Below, in pieces: positions 11,993 to 22,935 of a stretch of DNA of 64,000 nt. The DNA comes from Mycobacterium spongiae (lineage in GTDB: Bacteria; Actinomycetota; Actinomycetes; Mycobacteriales; Mycobacteriaceae), in assembly GCF_018278905.1 (NCBI RefSeq), contig NZ_CP046600.1, positions 3,348,001 through 3,412,000 on the forward strand, read 5' to 3'. The notes beneath the pieces were generated by a model that saw only the letters and a program-made list of their open reading frames with translations, made no database searches and was not told the DNA's origin. Numbering within the stretch: position 1 is the stretch's first letter; each line of letters begins with the position of its first letter. The position numbers were made by a program, and so were the translations under genes.

Positions 11993-13570
11993 GTGAGCAC
12001 ACAACCCGGCCCCAAAGGCACCCCCGCTTCTCCGTCCGTCCAGGTCGCTGCGTCACTGCCGAAACGCGGTGTGGGTTCCTCGGTGTTGATCGTGCCGGTC
12101 GTCTCGACCGAGGACCAGACCAGCCGAAAGTCCGGAGACCGACCGGGCGCAGCGCTGATTGGCCCCGAGCCGTTCTTGCCCGCGGATGCGGTCGCCGAGA
12201 TCGAGGCCGGCTTGCGAGCCCTGAATGCCACGGGCGCCACTGAACAGGTGCACCGGCTGGTCGTCTCGTCGCTGCCGGTAGCCAGTGTTCTCACGGTCGG
12301 CCTGAGCCAGCCGCACCAGGAGTGGCCAGCGGAGACGGTCCGTCGCGCCGCTGGTGCGGCAGCACGCGCGCTGGGCAGCTCGGATGCGGTGATCACGACG
12401 CTGGCCGATCTACCTGGCGAAGGAGTCTGTTCGGCCGTGGTTGAGGGACTGATTCTCGGGAGCTACCGGTTCAGCACCTTCCGCAGCGCCAAGACAGCGC
12501 CGAAAGACGCTGGGCTAGGCAAGATCACCGTGCTGTCTCGGGCATCGGACGCCAAGAAGCGCAGCGCGCATGGTGCGGCCGTGGCGAGGGCGGTCGCTGT
12601 GGCCCGCGATTTTGTCAACACACCGCCGAGCCACCTGTTTCCTGCCGAATTCGCGCAGCGCGCAAAGACGTTGGGCGAATCTGTCGGACTCAAAGTCGAG
12701 TTGCTCGACGACAAGGCACTGAAAAAAGCTGGCTACGGCGGGGTGACCGGTGTGGGCCAGGGCTCGTCGCGACCGCCGCGGCTGGTGCGGTTGGTCCATC
12801 GAGGATCACAGTTGGCCAAGAAGCCGCGGCAGGCTCGGACGGTGGCCCTGGTCGGCAAGGGCGTCACCTTCGATACCGGCGGCATCTCGATCAAGCCGGC
12901 AGCGTCCATGCACTACATGACCTCCGATATGGGCGGAGCAGCGGCGGTCGTTGCGACCGTCACGCTGGCCGCGCAGCTGGGACTGCCGATTGATGTGATC
13001 GCCACGGTGCCGATGGCAGAAAACATGCCGTCGGCGACGGCGCAGCGTCCGGGCGACGTGCTCACCCAGTACGGTGGCACGACGGTCGAGGTGCTCAACA
13101 CCGACGCCGAGGGCCGGCTTATCTTGGCCGACGCCATCGTTCGAGCATGCGAGGACAACCCGGACTACCTGATCGAGACGTCCACGCTGACCGGTGCGCA
13201 GACAGTTGCGCTCGGCACCCGGATACCCGGGGTGATGGGCAGCGCCGAATTCCGCGATCGGGTCGCCGCCATTTCGCAGCAGGTGGGCGAGAACGGCTGG
13301 CCCATGCCGCTACCCGACGAGCTCAAAGACGACTTGAAGTCAACGGTTGCCGACCTGGCCAACGTGAGCGGCCAACGCTTTGCCGGCATGCTGGTGGCCG
13401 GGGTGTTCCTGCGGGAATTCGTGGCCGATTCGGTGGATTGGGTCCATATCGACGTCGCCGGACCCGCGTACAACACCGGTAGCGCATGGGGCTACACGCC
13501 CAAGGGCGGCACCGGCGTGCCGACCCGCACCATGTTCGCGGTCCTCGAGGACATCGCACAAAACGGATAG
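11993..13570 (+). CDS. pepB: Leucyl aminopeptidase, M17 family
   Basis: Cytosolic di-metal exopeptidase that removes N-terminal residues. 525 residues: an N-terminal macro-like domain (about 1-190) and the catalytic domain, in which [19 protein letters not shown] (about 283-301) gives the metal ligands Lys and Asp, the family signature NTDAEGRL lies at about 364-371 (Asp, Glu and the catalytic Arg), and [11 protein letters not shown] follows. GTG at 11993 gives MSTQPGP; a TTG two codons earlier is possible. It lies 47 bp after the cyclase on the same strand and may be co-transcribed, although the functions are unrelated. The convergent ephD ends 19 bp further on. Confidence 0.94.
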   Translation: MSTQPGPKGTPASPSVQVAASLPKRGVGSSVLIVPVVSTEDQTSRKSGDRPGAALIGPEPFLPADAVAEIEAGLRALNATGATEQVHRLVVSSLPVASVLTVGLSQPHQEWPAETVRRAAGAAARALGSSDAVITTLADLPGEGVCSAVVEGLILGSYRFSTFRSAKTAPKDAGLGKITVLSRASDAKKRSAHGAAVARAVAVARDFVNTPPSHLFPAEFAQRAKTLGESVGLKVELLDDKALKKAGYGGVTGVGQGSSRPPRLVRLVHRGSQLAKKPRQARTVALVGKGVTFDTGGISIKPAASMHYMTSDMGGAAAVVATVTLAAQLGLPIDVIATVPMAENMPSATAQRPGDVLTQYGGTTVEVLNTDAEGRLILADAIVRACEDNPDYLIETSTLTGAQTVALGTRIPGVMGSAEFRDRVAAISQQVGENGWPMPLPDELKDDLKSTVADLANVSGQRFAGMLVAGVFLREFVADSVDWVHIDVAGPAYNTGSAWGYTPKGGTGVPTRTMFAVLEDIAQNG

Positions 13571-13589
13571 CCCACCGGTTCAGATCGGC

Positions 13590-15374
13590 TCAGATCACCC
13601 GCAGGCGCGCGGTACTGCGCAGCGCCTGCGGTAGCACGCGGGAAAGGCCGTAGAGCGCATAGGCTTCCGGCGCGACGGGCCGGATCGGCTTGTTCTTCTT
13701 GACCGCAGACACGATCGCCTCGGCAACCTTGTCCGGCCCGTAATGCCGCATCCCGAACATCTTGTCGATCTGCCCACGACGGTCCGAGACCTGTTCGTCG
13801 TCCTTTCCCGGCGGCGCGTCGAAGCGGGTGGTGTTGACGATGTTGGTGTCGATAACACCGGGGCAGATCGTGGTCAGCCCGATGCCGGCAGCGTCGAGTT
13901 CGGCCCGCAGGCAGTCGGAAAACATGTACGTCGCCGCCTTGGAGGTGCAGTAGGCGCTCATCGATTGCAAGGGCGCGTACGCGGCCATCGACGACACGTT
14001 GACGATGTGCCCGCCGGTACCGCGCTCGACCAACCGCCGGCTAAACGCGCGACATCCGTTGACGACGCCGCCTAGATTGACGTCCAGCACCCGGTTGAAC
14101 TCTTCGGCCGGCGTGTCCAGGAACCGTCCCGCCTGCCCGATCCCGGCGTTGTTGACAACGATGTCGGGAACCCCGTGCTCGGCACTGACTCGCCCGGCGA
14201 ACGCCTCGACCGCGTCGGCGTCGGACACGTCGAGGACATAGGGGTGGGCGACTCCGCCCCGAACCGCGATTTCGGCCGCTGTCTCCTTGACGGTGGCCTC
14301 ATCGATATCGCTGACGACGACCTCGGCACCCTCGCGGGCGAAGGCCATCGCGGTCTCGCGACCGATCCCACTGCCCGCACCGGTGACCGCCACCAACGTG
14401 TCACCGAAGCAACCACGAGGCCGTCCGACCTGGGCACGGAGCAGCGCACGTGTTGGCTGCTTGCCGTCGACGAGATCGGCGATCTCATTAACGGCGGCCG
14501 CCATCACCTGCGGGTGCGACATGGGCGAAAAGTGACCCGCGTTGATATCACGCCGCCACAGCCGTGGCACCCAGCGTGCGGTCTCGTCATAACCGTGGGG
14601 GCGCACGTACGGGTCCCTGACATTGACGATGAGCTGCACCGGTACGTCGACGATCCGGATGCCTTGCCTGCGTCGCTCGGCGGAGAACGATCGAAAGTAG
14701 TTCGCGGGGTACGTCTTCACCGAGTGAGCGGCGTCGCTGGCCAGGGTGTCGGAGTGGTGGACCTGGCCCTCGGGGATGTTGTCGACCATGTTGCGCCGCA
14801 CCGCCGCACTCGACAAGGAAACCCGCACCAACAGCGGCGCCAACACCGGTATCGAGAACAATGCCATGTAGCTCAACCGCAGGGCTTGACCAGTCGCACG
14901 GGCGAAGGCTCGCGGACGCCAGGGCCGTCGCAAACCGCTGATCAGGTAGTTGACCAGGTGGTCTTGACTCGGGCCGGACACCGAGGTGAACGACGCGACC
15001 CGGTCACCGGCGACCGCCCGGCTCAGGTACTCCCACACGCCCACCGAACCCCAGTCATGGCCCAATACATGCACGGGCACGCCGGGACTGAGCTCGCCGA
15101 TGACGGCAGCGAAGTCGTCGGCGAAATGGTCCATCGTGTACGCCGAAACCGGCTTCGGCACCGACGACAGGCCAACACCGCGGTTGTCGTAGCGGATGAT
15201 CCGGAAGCGATCGGCCAGCAAGGGAACGACCCCATCCCACAAGATATGAGAGTCCGGAAAGCCATGCACCAGTGCGACGGTCGGGCCCGCCGGATTGCCT
15301 TCTTCGTAGACCGCGATGCGGACCCCGTCTGGGCTGTCCACAAACTGCTGGGGTACCCGGTGTGGTGCCGGCAT
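13590..15374 (-). CDS. ephD: EphD: epoxide hydrolase-like domain fused to short-chain dehydrogenase
   Basis: 594 residues in two enzymes. Residues about 1-305 are an alpha/beta-hydrolase of the epoxide hydrolase type: oxyanion segment HGFPDSHILWDG, nucleophile elbow GHDWGSVGVWEY (Asp as nucleophile), and late histidine in INAGHFSPMSHP. Residues about 320-594 are an SDR: VTGAGSGIGRET (cofactor loop), NNAGIGQAGR, and catalytic Ser with YCTSK (Tyr-xxx-Lys). ATG at 15374 has GGAGGT just upstream and gives MPAPHRVPQQFVDSPDG; a long unsupported extension reaches 15641. From memory, M. tuberculosis EphD (Rv2214c) acts in epoxy/keto mycolic acid metabolism. All active-site motifs are intact in both halves. 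Confidence 0.93.
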   Translation of the reverse strand: MPAPHRVPQQFVDSPDGVRIAVYEEGNPAGPTVALVHGFPDSHILWDGVVPLLADRFRIIRYDNRGVGLSSVPKPVSAYTMDHFADDFAAVIGELSPGVPVHVLGHDWGSVGVWEYLSRAVAGDRVASFTSVSGPSQDHLVNYLISGLRRPWRPRAFARATGQALRLSYMALFSIPVLAPLLVRVSLSSAAVRRNMVDNIPEGQVHHSDTLASDAAHSVKTYPANYFRSFSAERRRQGIRIVDVPVQLIVNVRDPYVRPHGYDETARWVPRLWRRDINAGHFSPMSHPQVMAAAVNEIADLVDGKQPTRALLRAQVGRPRGCFGDTLVAVTGAGSGIGRETAMAFAREGAEVVVSDIDEATVKETAAEIAVRGGVAHPYVLDVSDADAVEAFAGRVSAEHGVPDIVVNNAGIGQAGRFLDTPAEEFNRVLDVNLGGVVNGCRAFSRRLVERGTGGHIVNVSSMAAYAPLQSMSAYCTSKAATYMFSDCLRAELDAAGIGLTTICPGVIDTNIVNTTRFDAPPGKDDEQVSDRRGQIDKMFGMRHYGPDKVAEAIVSAVKKNKPIRPVAPEAYALYGLSRVLPQALRSTARLRVI

Positions 15375-15665
15375 CGGACCTCCGCCTATCTGCGACGCGA
15401 CTCTTGTAACCAGTCGCCCACACCGTAGCAAGGGCCTTTGGCGCCGCCCGGTGGGTTTGTCCGGCGCGCGACGGTTGCCGGGCTGGACATCCCCCGCACT
15501 CCCCCGGATAGTTCCCAGCCCTTCGCGCCCTGGATGAGTGTCGCCTGGAGCGCAGTGACAGGATAGGTTTCGACATCCAATTGAGTTCGCCACCCGGTCC
15601 ACGACCGTGTGATAAGCCAGAGGTCGACGTGTGCCGACCAACGACCGATCGAGGAGTCAACAGAG

Positions 15666-17411
15666 ATGGCCTTCTCCGTCCAGATGCCGGCACTCGGTGA
15701 GAGCGTCACCGAGGGGACGGTCACCCGCTGGCTCAAGCAAGAAGGCGACACCGTTGAACTCGACGAGCCTTTGGTCGAGGTGTCAACAGACAAGGTCGAC
15801 ACCGAAATCCCGTCACCGGTAGCCGGTGTGCTGACCAAGATCATCGCTCAGGAGGACGACACGGTCGAAGTCGGCGGTGACCTAGCGGTCATCGGCGACG
15901 CTGGGGACGGGGATGCAAGCGCTGCAGACTCGGCTCCCGCGCCCCAGAAGGAACCTGCGCCGGCAGCTGAGAGGGAACCCGAGCCGGCGCCGGAAGCACC
16001 GCCGGCCGCAGCAGCGCCTGCACCGCCCGCGGCGCCCGCCGGCGGCGCCGAGAAGCCGGTGCTGATGCCCGAGCTCGGCGAGTCGGTCACCGAGGGCACG
16101 GTGACCCGATGGTTGAAGAAGGTCGGGGATTCGGTGAACGTGGACGAGCCCCTGGTAGAGGTGTCCACCGACAAAGTGGACACCGAGATCCCGTCGCCCG
16201 TAGCGGGCGTTCTGGTCAGTATCACCGCCGAGGAAGACACCACTGTTCAAGTTGGCGGCGAGCTGGCGCGGATCGGCGCCGCGGGCGCGGCCGGCGCCAC
16301 ACCCGCCCCCACCCCCGAACCGAAACCGGAGCCGCAACCAGTCTCCGAGGCCAAGCCGGCTCCCGAGCCAGTATCCCCGGCCAAGCCGGCCACCGCCCCC
16401 GCCGCGCAACCCGCACCGGCAGCACCGGCCGCCAAGGCCGATGGTGCTGTCAAGAGTGCACCGTACGCGACACCGCTGGTACGAAAGCTGGCCTCCGAAA
16501 ACAACATTGACCTCGCCGAGGTAACCGGTACCGGCGTGGGCGGTCGGATTCGCAAACAGGACGTGCTGGCCGCCGCCGAACGGCGGGACCGGCAGAAACA
16601 CGACGCTGCCAAGGCGCCGACTTCGGCCGCGGCCCCGCCAGCGGCGGCCTCCAAGGCTCCCCCGACTCCAGCGCCGGCGCTGGCGCATGTGCGCGGGACC
16701 ACCCAGAAGGCCAGTCGGATCCGCCAGATCACCGCCAACAAGACACGCGAATCTCTGCAGGCTACGGCTCAACTCACCCAAACCCACGAGGTCGACATGA
16801 CCAGGATCGTGGCGTTGCGGGCGAAGGCGAAGGCCGAATTTGCCAAGCGCGAGGGGGTGAACCTGACATTCCTGCCGTTCTTTGCTCGTGCTGCGATCGA
16901 CGCACTCAAGATCCATCCCAATATCAACGCCAGCTACAACGAGGGCACCAAAGAGATCACGTATTACGACGCCGAGCACCTCGGGTTCGCCGTGGATACC
17001 GAGCAGGGCCTCCTGTCCCCGGTCGTTCACAACGCCGGCGACTTGTCGCTGGCTGGGCTGGCCCGCGCGATTGCCGACATCGCCAACCGCGCCCGCTCGG
17101 GCAACCTGAAACCCGACGAGTTGTCCGGCGGCACGTTCACCATCACCAATATCGGCAGCCAAGGCGCCTTGTTCGACACGCCGATCCTGGTTCCGCCGCA
17201 GGCGGCCATGTTGGGCACCGGAGCCATTGTCAAGCGCCCGCGGGTGGTCCTCGACGACAGCGGCAACGAGTCGATCGGTATCCGCTCGGTCTGCTATCTG
17301 CCGTTGACCTACGACCACCGACTCATCGACGGTGCCGACGCCGGACGGTTCCTCACCACAATCAAGCACCGCCTCGAGGAGGGAGCGTTCGAGGCCGACT
17401 TGGGGCTGTGA
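15666..17411 (+). CDS. dlaT: Dihydrolipoamide acyltransferase E2 (pyruvate dehydrogenase and peroxynitrite reductase complex)
   Basis: 581 residues. Two lipoyl domains stand at about 1-85 and 125-205, each with the lipoylated lysine in [18 protein letters not shown]. Ala/Pro/Glu-rich linkers follow each. A peripheral-subunit-binding domain (about 265-300, [34 protein letters not shown]) and the catalytic acetyltransferase domain (about 345-581) come next, ending with [16 protein letters not shown], whose His and Asp are catalytic. M. tuberculosis DlaT serves both pyruvate dehydrogenase and the AhpC/AhpD antioxidant system. ATG at 15666 follows CAACAGAG; a 291-bp divergent spacer separates it from ephD. 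It is slightly longer than the 553 residues I recall for M. tuberculosis, the extra lying in the Ala/Pro linkers. lipB/lipA downstream supply its cofactor. Confidence 0.95.
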   Translation: MAFSVQMPALGESVTEGTVTRWLKQEGDTVELDEPLVEVSTDKVDTEIPSPVAGVLTKIIAQEDDTVEVGGDLAVIGDAGDGDASAADSAPAPQKEPAPAAEREPEPAPEAPPAAAAPAPPAAPAGGAEKPVLMPELGESVTEGTVTRWLKKVGDSVNVDEPLVEVSTDKVDTEIPSPVAGVLVSITAEEDTTVQVGGELARIGAAGAAGATPAPTPEPKPEPQPVSEAKPAPEPVSPAKPATAPAAQPAPAAPAAKADGAVKSAPYATPLVRKLASENNIDLAEVTGTGVGGRIRKQDVLAAAERRDRQKHDAAKAPTSAAAPPAAASKAPPTPAPALAHVRGTTQKASRIRQITANKTRESLQATAQLTQTHEVDMTRIVALRAKAKAEFAKREGVNLTFLPFFARAAIDALKIHPNINASYNEGTKEITYYDAEHLGFAVDTEQGLLSPVVHNAGDLSLAGLARAIADIANRARSGNLKPDELSGGTFTITNIGSQGALFDTPILVPPQAAMLGTGAIVKRPRVVLDDSGNESIGIRSVCYLPLTYDHRLIDGADAGRFLTTIKHRLEEGAFEADLGL

Positions 17412-17415
17412 GAGC

Positions 17416-18327
17416 GTGGCCAAAGCCGTTATCGCGATAGCGGGTTCGTCTGGCCTGATCGGCTCGGCCCTCACCGCGGCGCTGCGCGCCGCCGACCACA
17501 CGGTGAAGCATATTGTGCGCCGGACACCGACGAATTCCGAAGAACTGCACTGGAATCCCGAAAGCGGCGAACTCGATCCCGACGCGCTCACCGATCTCGA
17601 CGCCGTGGTCAACCTGTGCGGCGTCAACATCGGTCGGCGGCGGTGGTCGGGAGCGTTCAAACAGAGCCTGCGAGACAGCCGGATCACCCCTACCGAAGTG
17701 CTTTCGGCCGCGGTCGTCGACGCCGGCGTAGCCACCTTGGTCAATGCGAGCGCGGTGGGGTACTACGGAAACACCAAAGACCGAGTGGTGGATGAAAACG
17801 ATCCGGCGGGAGCAGGTTTCCTGGCTCAGCTGTGCGTCGATTGGGAGGCCGCCACGCTGCCGGCTCAATACGGCGGAACCCGCGTGGTGCTGGCCCGGAC
17901 CGGTCTCGTGCTGGCCCCGGCGGGCGGCGCGTTGCGCCGCATGCGGCCGCTGTTCTCGCTGGGCTTGGGTGCGCGGCTGGGCAGCGGCCGCCAGTACATG
18001 TCCTGGATCAGCCTCGAGGACGAGGTACGCGCGCTGCTGTTCGCGATCTCGAACCCGGAACTGAGCGGCCCGGTGAATATGACCGGTCCCGCACCCGTCA
18101 CCAACGCCGAGTTCACCTCGGCATTCGGGCGCGCGGTCAACCGCCCGACCCCCCTGGCGCTTCCCGGTTTCGCGGTGCGCGCCGGGCTCGGCGAGTTCGC
18201 TGACGAGGGGCTACTCATCGGTCAGCGCGCCATCCCCTCCGTGCTGGAGAAGGCGGGATTCCAGTTCCGCCACAACACCATCGGCGAAGCGCTCGGCTAC
18301 GTCACCACCCGTCCGGACCACTACTAG
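17416..18327 (+). CDS. NAD(P)-binding sugar-epimerase-like protein, TIGR01777/SDR39U1 family
   Basis: 303 residues starting with the Rossmann motif [20 protein letters not shown] (about 6-25). It is followed by [27 protein letters not shown] (about 73-99), the hallmark stretch of this family, then ASAVGYYGN with the catalytic-type Tyr region, and a C-terminal DUF1731-like domain around 255-300. Biochemical role is unknown; the family is often described as a nucleoside-diphosphate-sugar epimerase. GTG at 17416 lies four bases after the dlaT stop, so it is almost certainly co-transcribed with dlaT. The same order (Rv2215-Rv2216) exists in M. tuberculosis. Confidence 0.88.
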   Translation: MAKAVIAIAGSSGLIGSALTAALRAADHTVKHIVRRTPTNSEELHWNPESGELDPDALTDLDAVVNLCGVNIGRRRWSGAFKQSLRDSRITPTEVLSAAVVDAGVATLVNASAVGYYGNTKDRVVDENDPAGAGFLAQLCVDWEAATLPAQYGGTRVVLARTGLVLAPAGGALRRMRPLFSLGLGARLGSGRQYMSWISLEDEVRALLFAISNPELSGPVNMTGPAPVTNAEFTSAFGRAVNRPTPLALPGFAVRAGLGEFADEGLLIGQRAIPSVLEKAGFQFRHNTIGEALGYVTTRPDHY

Positions 18328-18397
18328 ACTCGATCGGCGGCGGCGGCGGTCCGCGACCGCCCGACCGCGTCCGCTGTGTTCGGGTAGCGTCGCACCT

Positions 18398-19096
18398 GTG
18401 ACCGGGTCCATCCGCTCCAGCTCGGCCGCGATCGACGTCCGTCAGCTGGGAAGCATCGAGTACCAGGCCGCCTGGGAGCTGCAGCGAGACCTGGCGGATG
18501 CTCGAGTCGCCGGCGGCACCGACACGCTGCTGCTGCTGGAACACCCCGCGGTCTACACGGCCGGAAGGCGCACCGAACCGCACGAACGACCTGTCGATGG
18601 CACTCCTGTGGTCGACACCGACCGCGGCGGCCGGATCACGTGGCACGGTCCCGGACAGTTGGTCGGCTATCCGATCATCGGGCTTGCGCAACCCCTCGAT
18701 GTGATCAACTACGTTCGGCGACTTGAGGAGTCATTGATCAAAGTATGTCGCGATTTCGGTCTCGGCGTCGGCCGGGTCCAGGGCCGTTCTGGGGTATGGC
18801 TGCCGGGCAGCGCCGAGGCGCCCGCGCGTAAGGTCGCCGCTATCGGCGTCCGAGTATCGCGAGCCACGACGCTGCACGGGTTTGCACTCAACTGCGACTG
18901 CGATCTGAGCGCGTTTACCCCGATCGTGCCGTGTGGGATCGCCGACGCGGGTGTGACGTCGTTGTCGGCCGAACTCGGGCGCCCGGTGGCCGTCGACGAG
19001 GTCCGGGGGGCCGTCGCCGACGCCGTCTGCGACGCCCTCGATGGCGTGCTGCCGCTCAGTGGCCCCGCGGCTGCCCGCGTAACATCGGCGATGTGA
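18398..19096 (+). CDS. lipB: Octanoyl-[ACP]:protein N-octanoyltransferase
   Basis: Moves the octanoyl group from ACP to lipoyl-domain lysines, step one of lipoate assembly. The 232-residue protein contains [16 protein letters not shown] (about 45-60), [19 protein letters not shown] (about 70-88) with the family His, [22 protein letters not shown] with the active-site lysine (about 145), and [13 protein letters not shown] with the catalytic cysteine (about 179). GTG at 18398 starts MTGSIRS. The stop overlaps the GTG of lipA (ATGTGA), indicating coupling. Targets visible in this window are DlaT and, indirectly, the GcvT-linked H protein. Confidence 0.95.
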   Translation: MTGSIRSSSAAIDVRQLGSIEYQAAWELQRDLADARVAGGTDTLLLLEHPAVYTAGRRTEPHERPVDGTPVVDTDRGGRITWHGPGQLVGYPIIGLAQPLDVINYVRRLEESLIKVCRDFGLGVGRVQGRSGVWLPGSAEAPARKVAAIGVRVSRATTLHGFALNCDCDLSAFTPIVPCGIADAGVTSLSAELGRPVAVDEVRGAVADAVCDALDGVLPLSGPAAARVTSAM

Positions 19097-20052
19097 CCGT
19101 CACCCCAGAGCCTGATGTCGCCGGCCCTGCAGCTCCGTCGGGCCGTAAGTTGCTGCGGCTGGAAGTTCGCAACGCGGCAACCCCGATCGAGCGCAAGCCG
19201 CCGTGGATCAAGACGCGCGCCAAGATGGGACCGGAGTACACCGCGCTGAAGAGCCTGGTGCGGCGCGAGGGCCTACATACAGTGTGTGAGGAGGCTGGCT
19301 GCCCGAATATCTTCGAGTGTTGGGAGGATCGGGAGGCCACCTTTCTGATCGGCGGCGACCAGTGCACCCGGCGGTGCGACTTCTGCCAGATCGATACTGG
19401 CAAGCCCGCCGAGCTGGACCGCGACGAACCACGACGGGTCGCCGAGAGCGTGCACACGATGGGACTGCGCTATGCCACCGTCACCGGGGTCGCGCGCGAC
19501 GACCTGCCGGACGGCGGCGCCTGGCTCTATGCCGCGACCGTGCGCGCGATCAAGGAGCTCAACCCGGCGACCGGCGTCGAACTGCTGATCCCCGACTTCA
19601 ACGGAGAGCAGGCCCGGCTTGCGGAGGTCTTCGAGTCCCGCCCGGAAGTCTTGGCACACAACGTCGAAACGGTGCCCCGCGTCTTCAAGCGGATCCGGCC
19701 GGCCTTCACCTACGAGCGCAGCCTGGGTGTGCTCACCGAGGCGCGCGCTGCGGGACTGGTCACTAAGAGCAACCTCATCCTCGGGCTCGGTGAAACCCCC
19801 GCCGAGGTGCGCACCGCGCTGGCCGACCTGCATTCGGCCGGCTGCGACATCGTGACCGTCACCCAGTACCTGCGGCCGTCGCCGCGCCACCACCCGGTCG
19901 AGCGTTGGGTCAGGCCCGAGGAGTTCGTCGACTACGCCGATTACGCGACGGGACTGGGCTTCGCCGGTGTACTGGCCGGACCCCTGGTGCGGTCGTCGTA
20001 TCGAGCGCGTCGCCTCTACGAACAGGCCCGCGCTACCTCGGCACCGCGTTAA
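19093..20052 (+). CDS. lipA: Lipoyl synthase (radical SAM)
   Basis: Inserts two sulfurs into the protein-bound octanoyl chain. 319 residues with both cluster motifs: auxiliary [12 protein letters not shown] (C-x4-C-x5-C, about 67-78) and radical-[11 protein letters not shown] (C-x3-C-x2-C, about 93-100), plus the C-terminal RSSYRAR whose Ser coordinates the auxiliary cluster. The start at GTG 19093 overlaps the lipB stop; a longer open frame beginning at 18931 runs inside lipB and is ignored. LipA consumes its auxiliary cluster, so an Fe-S carrier such as the A-type protein at 2819-3175 is a reasonable supplier (inference). Confidence 0.96.
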   Translation: MTVTPEPDVAGPAAPSGRKLLRLEVRNAATPIERKPPWIKTRAKMGPEYTALKSLVRREGLHTVCEEAGCPNIFECWEDREATFLIGGDQCTRRCDFCQIDTGKPAELDRDEPRRVAESVHTMGLRYATVTGVARDDLPDGGAWLYAATVRAIKELNPATGVELLIPDFNGEQARLAEVFESRPEVLAHNVETVPRVFKRIRPAFTYERSLGVLTEARAAGLVTKSNLILGLGETPAEVRTALADLHSAGCDIVTVTQYLRPSPRHHPVERWVRPEEFVDYADYATGLGFAGVLAGPLVRSSYRARRLYEQARATSAPR

Positions 20053-20078
20053 CCGGGCATTACGTATCCTTAGTGACT

Positions 20079-20831
20079 ATGGCGAAACCCCGAAAAGCCG
20101 CACAAAACAAGGCCGCCCGGGCAGAGGCAAAAGCCGCCCGCAAGGCGGCCGCCCGGCAGCGCCGCAGCCAGCTATGGCAGGCCTTCAACCTGCAACGTAA
20201 GGAAGACAAGCGGCTGCTGCCCTACATGATCGGGGCTTTTCTGCTGATCGTGGGTGTGTCCGTGGGCGTCGGGGTGTGGGGCGGCGGTTTCACGATGATC
20301 ACTCTGATCCCCCTCGGTGTGGTCCTGGGTGGGCTCGTGGCCTTCATCATCTTCGGGCGCCGAGCCCAGCGCGCCGTCTATCGCAAGGCCGAGGGCCAAA
20401 CCGGGGCGGCCGCGTGGGCGCTGGACAACTTGCGAGGCAAGTGGCGAGTAACCGCGGGTGTGGCCGCCACCGGCCACTTCGACGCTGTCCATCGGGTGAT
20501 CGGCCGACCCGGGGTCATCTTCGTCGCCGAGGGGTCGGCGGCCCGAGTCAAACCGCTGCTGGCTCAGGAGAAGAAACGCACCGCGCGGCTGGTCGGCGAC
20601 GTACCGATCTATGACATCGTCGTCGGCAACGGAGACGGCGAGATCCCGCTGGCCAAGCTGGAGCGCCACCTCACTCGGCTGCCGGCCAACATCACCGTCA
20701 AACAGATGGACGCCCTGGAGTCGCGGCTGGCCGCGCTGAGTTCGCGCGCCGGCGCAGGAGTCATGCCGAAGGGTCCGATGCCCACCACCGCAAAGATGCG
20801 GGGCGTCCAGCGCACGGTGCGCCGCAAGTAG
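20079..20831 (+). CDS. Membrane protein, DUF4191 (Rv2219-like)
   Basis: 250 residues. A strongly basic, alanine-rich amphipathic N-terminus (about 1-48, many Lys/Arg) leads into two membrane helices (about 50-72 and 76-94, PYMIGAFLLIVGVSVGVGVWGGG and MITLIPLGVVLGGLVAFIIF). A soluble domain of about 150 residues follows, then a basic tail ending QRTVRRK. This is the pattern of the actinobacterial DUF4191 family, of unknown function. ATG at 20079 is 26 bp after lipA and gives exactly the length I recall for Rv2219, so the gene is probably the third member of a lipB-lipA unit. No catalytic motif is visible. Confidence 0.82.
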   Translation: MAKPRKAAQNKAARAEAKAARKAAARQRRSQLWQAFNLQRKEDKRLLPYMIGAFLLIVGVSVGVGVWGGGFTMITLIPLGVVLGGLVAFIIFGRRAQRAVYRKAEGQTGAAAWALDNLRGKWRVTAGVAATGHFDAVHRVIGRPGVIFVAEGSAARVKPLLAQEKKRTARLVGDVPIYDIVVGNGDGEIPLAKLERHLTRLPANITVKQMDALESRLAALSSRAGAGVMPKGPMPTTAKMRGVQRTVRRK

Positions 20832-20839
20832 GCAGGCTG

Positions 20840-21262
20840 TTAGCGTCGCACCACCGCGGTGCCGGTCAGCCGATCCTGCAGCCCGCGCCCGTCCAGGTCG
20901 GTGAACAGCGCCGGTACCACGAGTCCAATGAGCACGCCCCGCGCCGCCAGGCGGCCAATTCCCACACCCACGCGATCGTCGAGCGTCACCACGCGTAGGC
21001 CGAGCACCAGCTGGCCCGGTGTGAATCCGAACAAGCGCACCGACACCACGCCGAGGACCAGCCAGATGACCAGGACCGCTGTCGACAGCGTCGCCTGTGA
21101 CACGACGCCGAATTCCAGGCCCAGCAATGCGAGCCCGTAGGCGATGAGCCAGTCGATGACCAGCGCGGCCAGCCGACGGATCATCGGAGCGATCGAGCCC
21201 GGCCCGGTTTGCGGCAAGCCCAACGTCTCACCGGGATATCCCGCGGGTGATTCCGCCGTCAT
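20840..21262 (-). CDS. RDD-family membrane protein (Rv2219A-like)
   Basis: 140 residues. A short polar N-terminus precedes the RDD-type helices: MIRRLAALVIDWLIAYGLALLGLEFG (about 27-52, with the conserved Arg-x-x-Ala and Asp), then STAVLVIWLVLGVVSVRLFGFTPGQLVLGLRVV, and a final helix near GVLIGLVVPALF. RDD proteins have been proposed to act as small ion or solute antiporters in some bacteria; function here is unknown. ATG at 21262 starts MTAESPAGYPG. It converges on the DUF4191 gene with 8 bp between stops and is divergent from glnA1, sharing the 236-bp spacer that holds a GlnR-type box. Confidence 0.83.
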   Translation of the reverse strand: MTAESPAGYPGETLGLPQTGPGSIAPMIRRLAALVIDWLIAYGLALLGLEFGVVSQATLSTAVLVIWLVLGVVSVRLFGFTPGQLVLGLRVVTLDDRVGVGIGRLAARGVLIGLVVPALFTDLDGRGLQDRLTGTAVVRR

Positions 21263-21412
21263 CGGCCCGGCCGGCGGGCCGGGTTGCGCTCACCGCAGTG
21301 CTTTCTCGGGGACGGCCCGTATCGCCGCAAGGGCACACCAGTTACGATCTTGCCGGCCATGGATCCACAATAGGGCCGGGTGACCCGGATCCCGTTGCCG
21401 GCGCCGTGGTCA

Positions 21413-21428
21413 GTAACGTCTGCGCAAC
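21413..21428 (+). promoter_or_regulatory. Candidate GlnR-binding box upstream of glnA1
   Basis: The sequence GTAAC, six bases, GCAAC fits the actinobacterial GlnR consensus GTnAC-n6-GnAAC and also the AC-n9-AC core. It lies about 70 bp upstream of the glnA1 GTG. M. tuberculosis and Streptomyces glnA promoters are GlnR targets, so nitrogen-responsive control is expected. A second half-module 22 bp upstream was looked for and not found. Confidence 0.6.
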
Positions 21429-21498
21429 ACGGGGTTGACTGCCGGGCAATATCGGCTCCATAGCGTCGGCCGCGAATGACCAAGTAAAGGAGCACTCT

Positions 21499-22935
21499 GT
21501 GACGGATATGTCGCCCGACGATGTCTTCAAGCTCGCCAAGGACGAAGGCGTCGAGTTTGTCGACGTCCGGTTCTGTGACTTGCCCGGCATCATGCAGCAC
21601 TTCACGATTCCGGTTTCGTTCTTCGACAACAGCGTCTTCGAAGACGGTCTGGCCTTTGACGGCTCGTCGATTCGCGGCTTCCAGTCGATCCACGAATCGG
21701 ACATGCTGCTGCTGCCGGACCCGGCGACCGCACGAATCGATCCGTTCCGGGCGGCCAAGACGCTGAACCTCAACTTCTTCGTGCACGACCCGTTCACCCT
21801 CGAGCCGTACTCCCGCGACCCGCGCAACATCGCCCGCAAGGCCGAGAACTACCTGATCAGCACCGGCATCGCCGACACCGCCTACTTCGGCGCGGAGGCC
21901 GAGTTCTACATCTTCGACTCGGTGAGCTTCGACTCGACCGCCAACGGCGCGTTCTACGAGGTGGATTCCGCCGAGGGATGGTGGAACACCGGCGCGGCGA
22001 CCGAGGCTGACGGCAGCCCCAACCGCGGCTACAAGACCCGCCACAAGGGCGGCTACTTCCCGGTCGCCCCCAACGACCAGTACGTCGACCTGCGCGACAG
22101 CATGCTCACCAACCTGATCAACAACGGCTTCAGCCTGGAGAAGGGCCACCACGAGGTGGGCTCCGGCGGGCAGGCCGAGATCAACTACAAGTTCAACACG
22201 CTGCTGCACGCGGCCGACGACATGCAGTTGTACAAGTACATCGTCAAGAACACCGCATGGCAGGCCGGCAAGACCGTCACGTTCATGCCCAAGCCGCTCT
22301 TCGGCGACAACGGCTCCGGTATGCACACCCACCAGTCGTTGTGGAAAGACGGCAGCCCGTTGATGTACGACGAGACGGGGTATGCCGGTCTGTCGGATAC
22401 GGCCCGCCACTACATCGGCGGCCTGCTCCACCACGCACCGTCGCTGCTGGCGTTCACCAACCCGACGGTGAACTCCTACAAGCGGCTGGTTCCCGGCTAC
22501 GAAGCCCCGATCAACCTGGTCTACAGCCAGCGCAACCGGTCGGCATGCGTGCGCATTCCGATCACCGGTAGCAACCCGAAGGCCAAGCGCCTGGAATTCC
22601 GGTGCCCCGACGCGTCGGGCAACCCGTACTTGGCGTTCTCCGCCATGCTGATGGCGGGCCTGGACGGCATCAAGAACAAGATCGAGCCGCAGGCACCGGT
22701 CGACAAGGACCTCTACGAGTTGCCTCCGGAGGAGGCCGCGAACATCCCGCAGGCCCCGACCCAGCTGGCCGCGGTGATCGACCGTCTCGAGGCCGACCAC
22801 GAATACCTCACCGAGGGAGGCGTGTTCACCCCCGACCTGATCGAGACCTGGATCAGCTACAAGCGGGACAACGAGATCGAGCCGGTCAACATCCGGCCGC
22901 ATCCGTACGAGTTCGCGCTCTACTTCGACGTATAA
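21499..22935 (+). CDS. glnA1: Glutamine synthetase type I-beta
   Basis: Dodecameric enzyme making glutamine from glutamate, ammonia and ATP. 478 residues, the same as M. tuberculosis GlnA1 (Rv2220). Visible signatures: [11 protein letters not shown] (about 50-60), the GS signature [11 protein letters not shown] (metal-ligand glutamates, about 131-141), [18 protein letters not shown] (about 214-231), [18 protein letters not shown] (about 264-281), and the adenylylation loop [11 protein letters not shown] (Tyr near 406), which is the target of GlnE encoded nearby. GTG at 21499 has AAAGGAGC nine bases upstream. The stop codon is inside a perfect hairpin. Known in M. tuberculosis to be released outside the cell and linked to poly-glutamate/glutamine cell-wall polymer; the same may hold here. 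Confidence 0.97.
   Translation: MTDMSPDDVFKLAKDEGVEFVDVRFCDLPGIMQHFTIPVSFFDNSVFEDGLAFDGSSIRGFQSIHESDMLLLPDPATARIDPFRAAKTLNLNFFVHDPFTLEPYSRDPRNIARKAENYLISTGIADTAYFGAEAEFYIFDSVSFDSTANGAFYEVDSAEGWWNTGAATEADGSPNRGYKTRHKGGYFPVAPNDQYVDLRDSMLTNLINNGFSLEKGHHEVGSGGQAEINYKFNTLLHAADDMQLYKYIVKNTAWQAGKTVTFMPKPLFGDNGSGMHTHQSLWKDGSPLMYDETGYAGLSDTARHYIGGLLHHAPSLLAFTNPTVNSYKRLVPGYEAPINLVYSQRNRSACVRIPITGSNPKAKRLEFRCPDASGNPYLAFSAMLMAGLDGIKNKIEPQAPVDKDLYELPPEEAANIPQAPTQLAAVIDRLEADHEYLTEGGVFTPDLIETWISYKRDNEIEPVNIRPHPYEFALYFDV

Noticed and set aside
15882..17744. 620-codon minus-strand frame opposite dlaT
   Set aside because: The dlaT frame has all catalytic motifs; the reverse frame has no family similarity.
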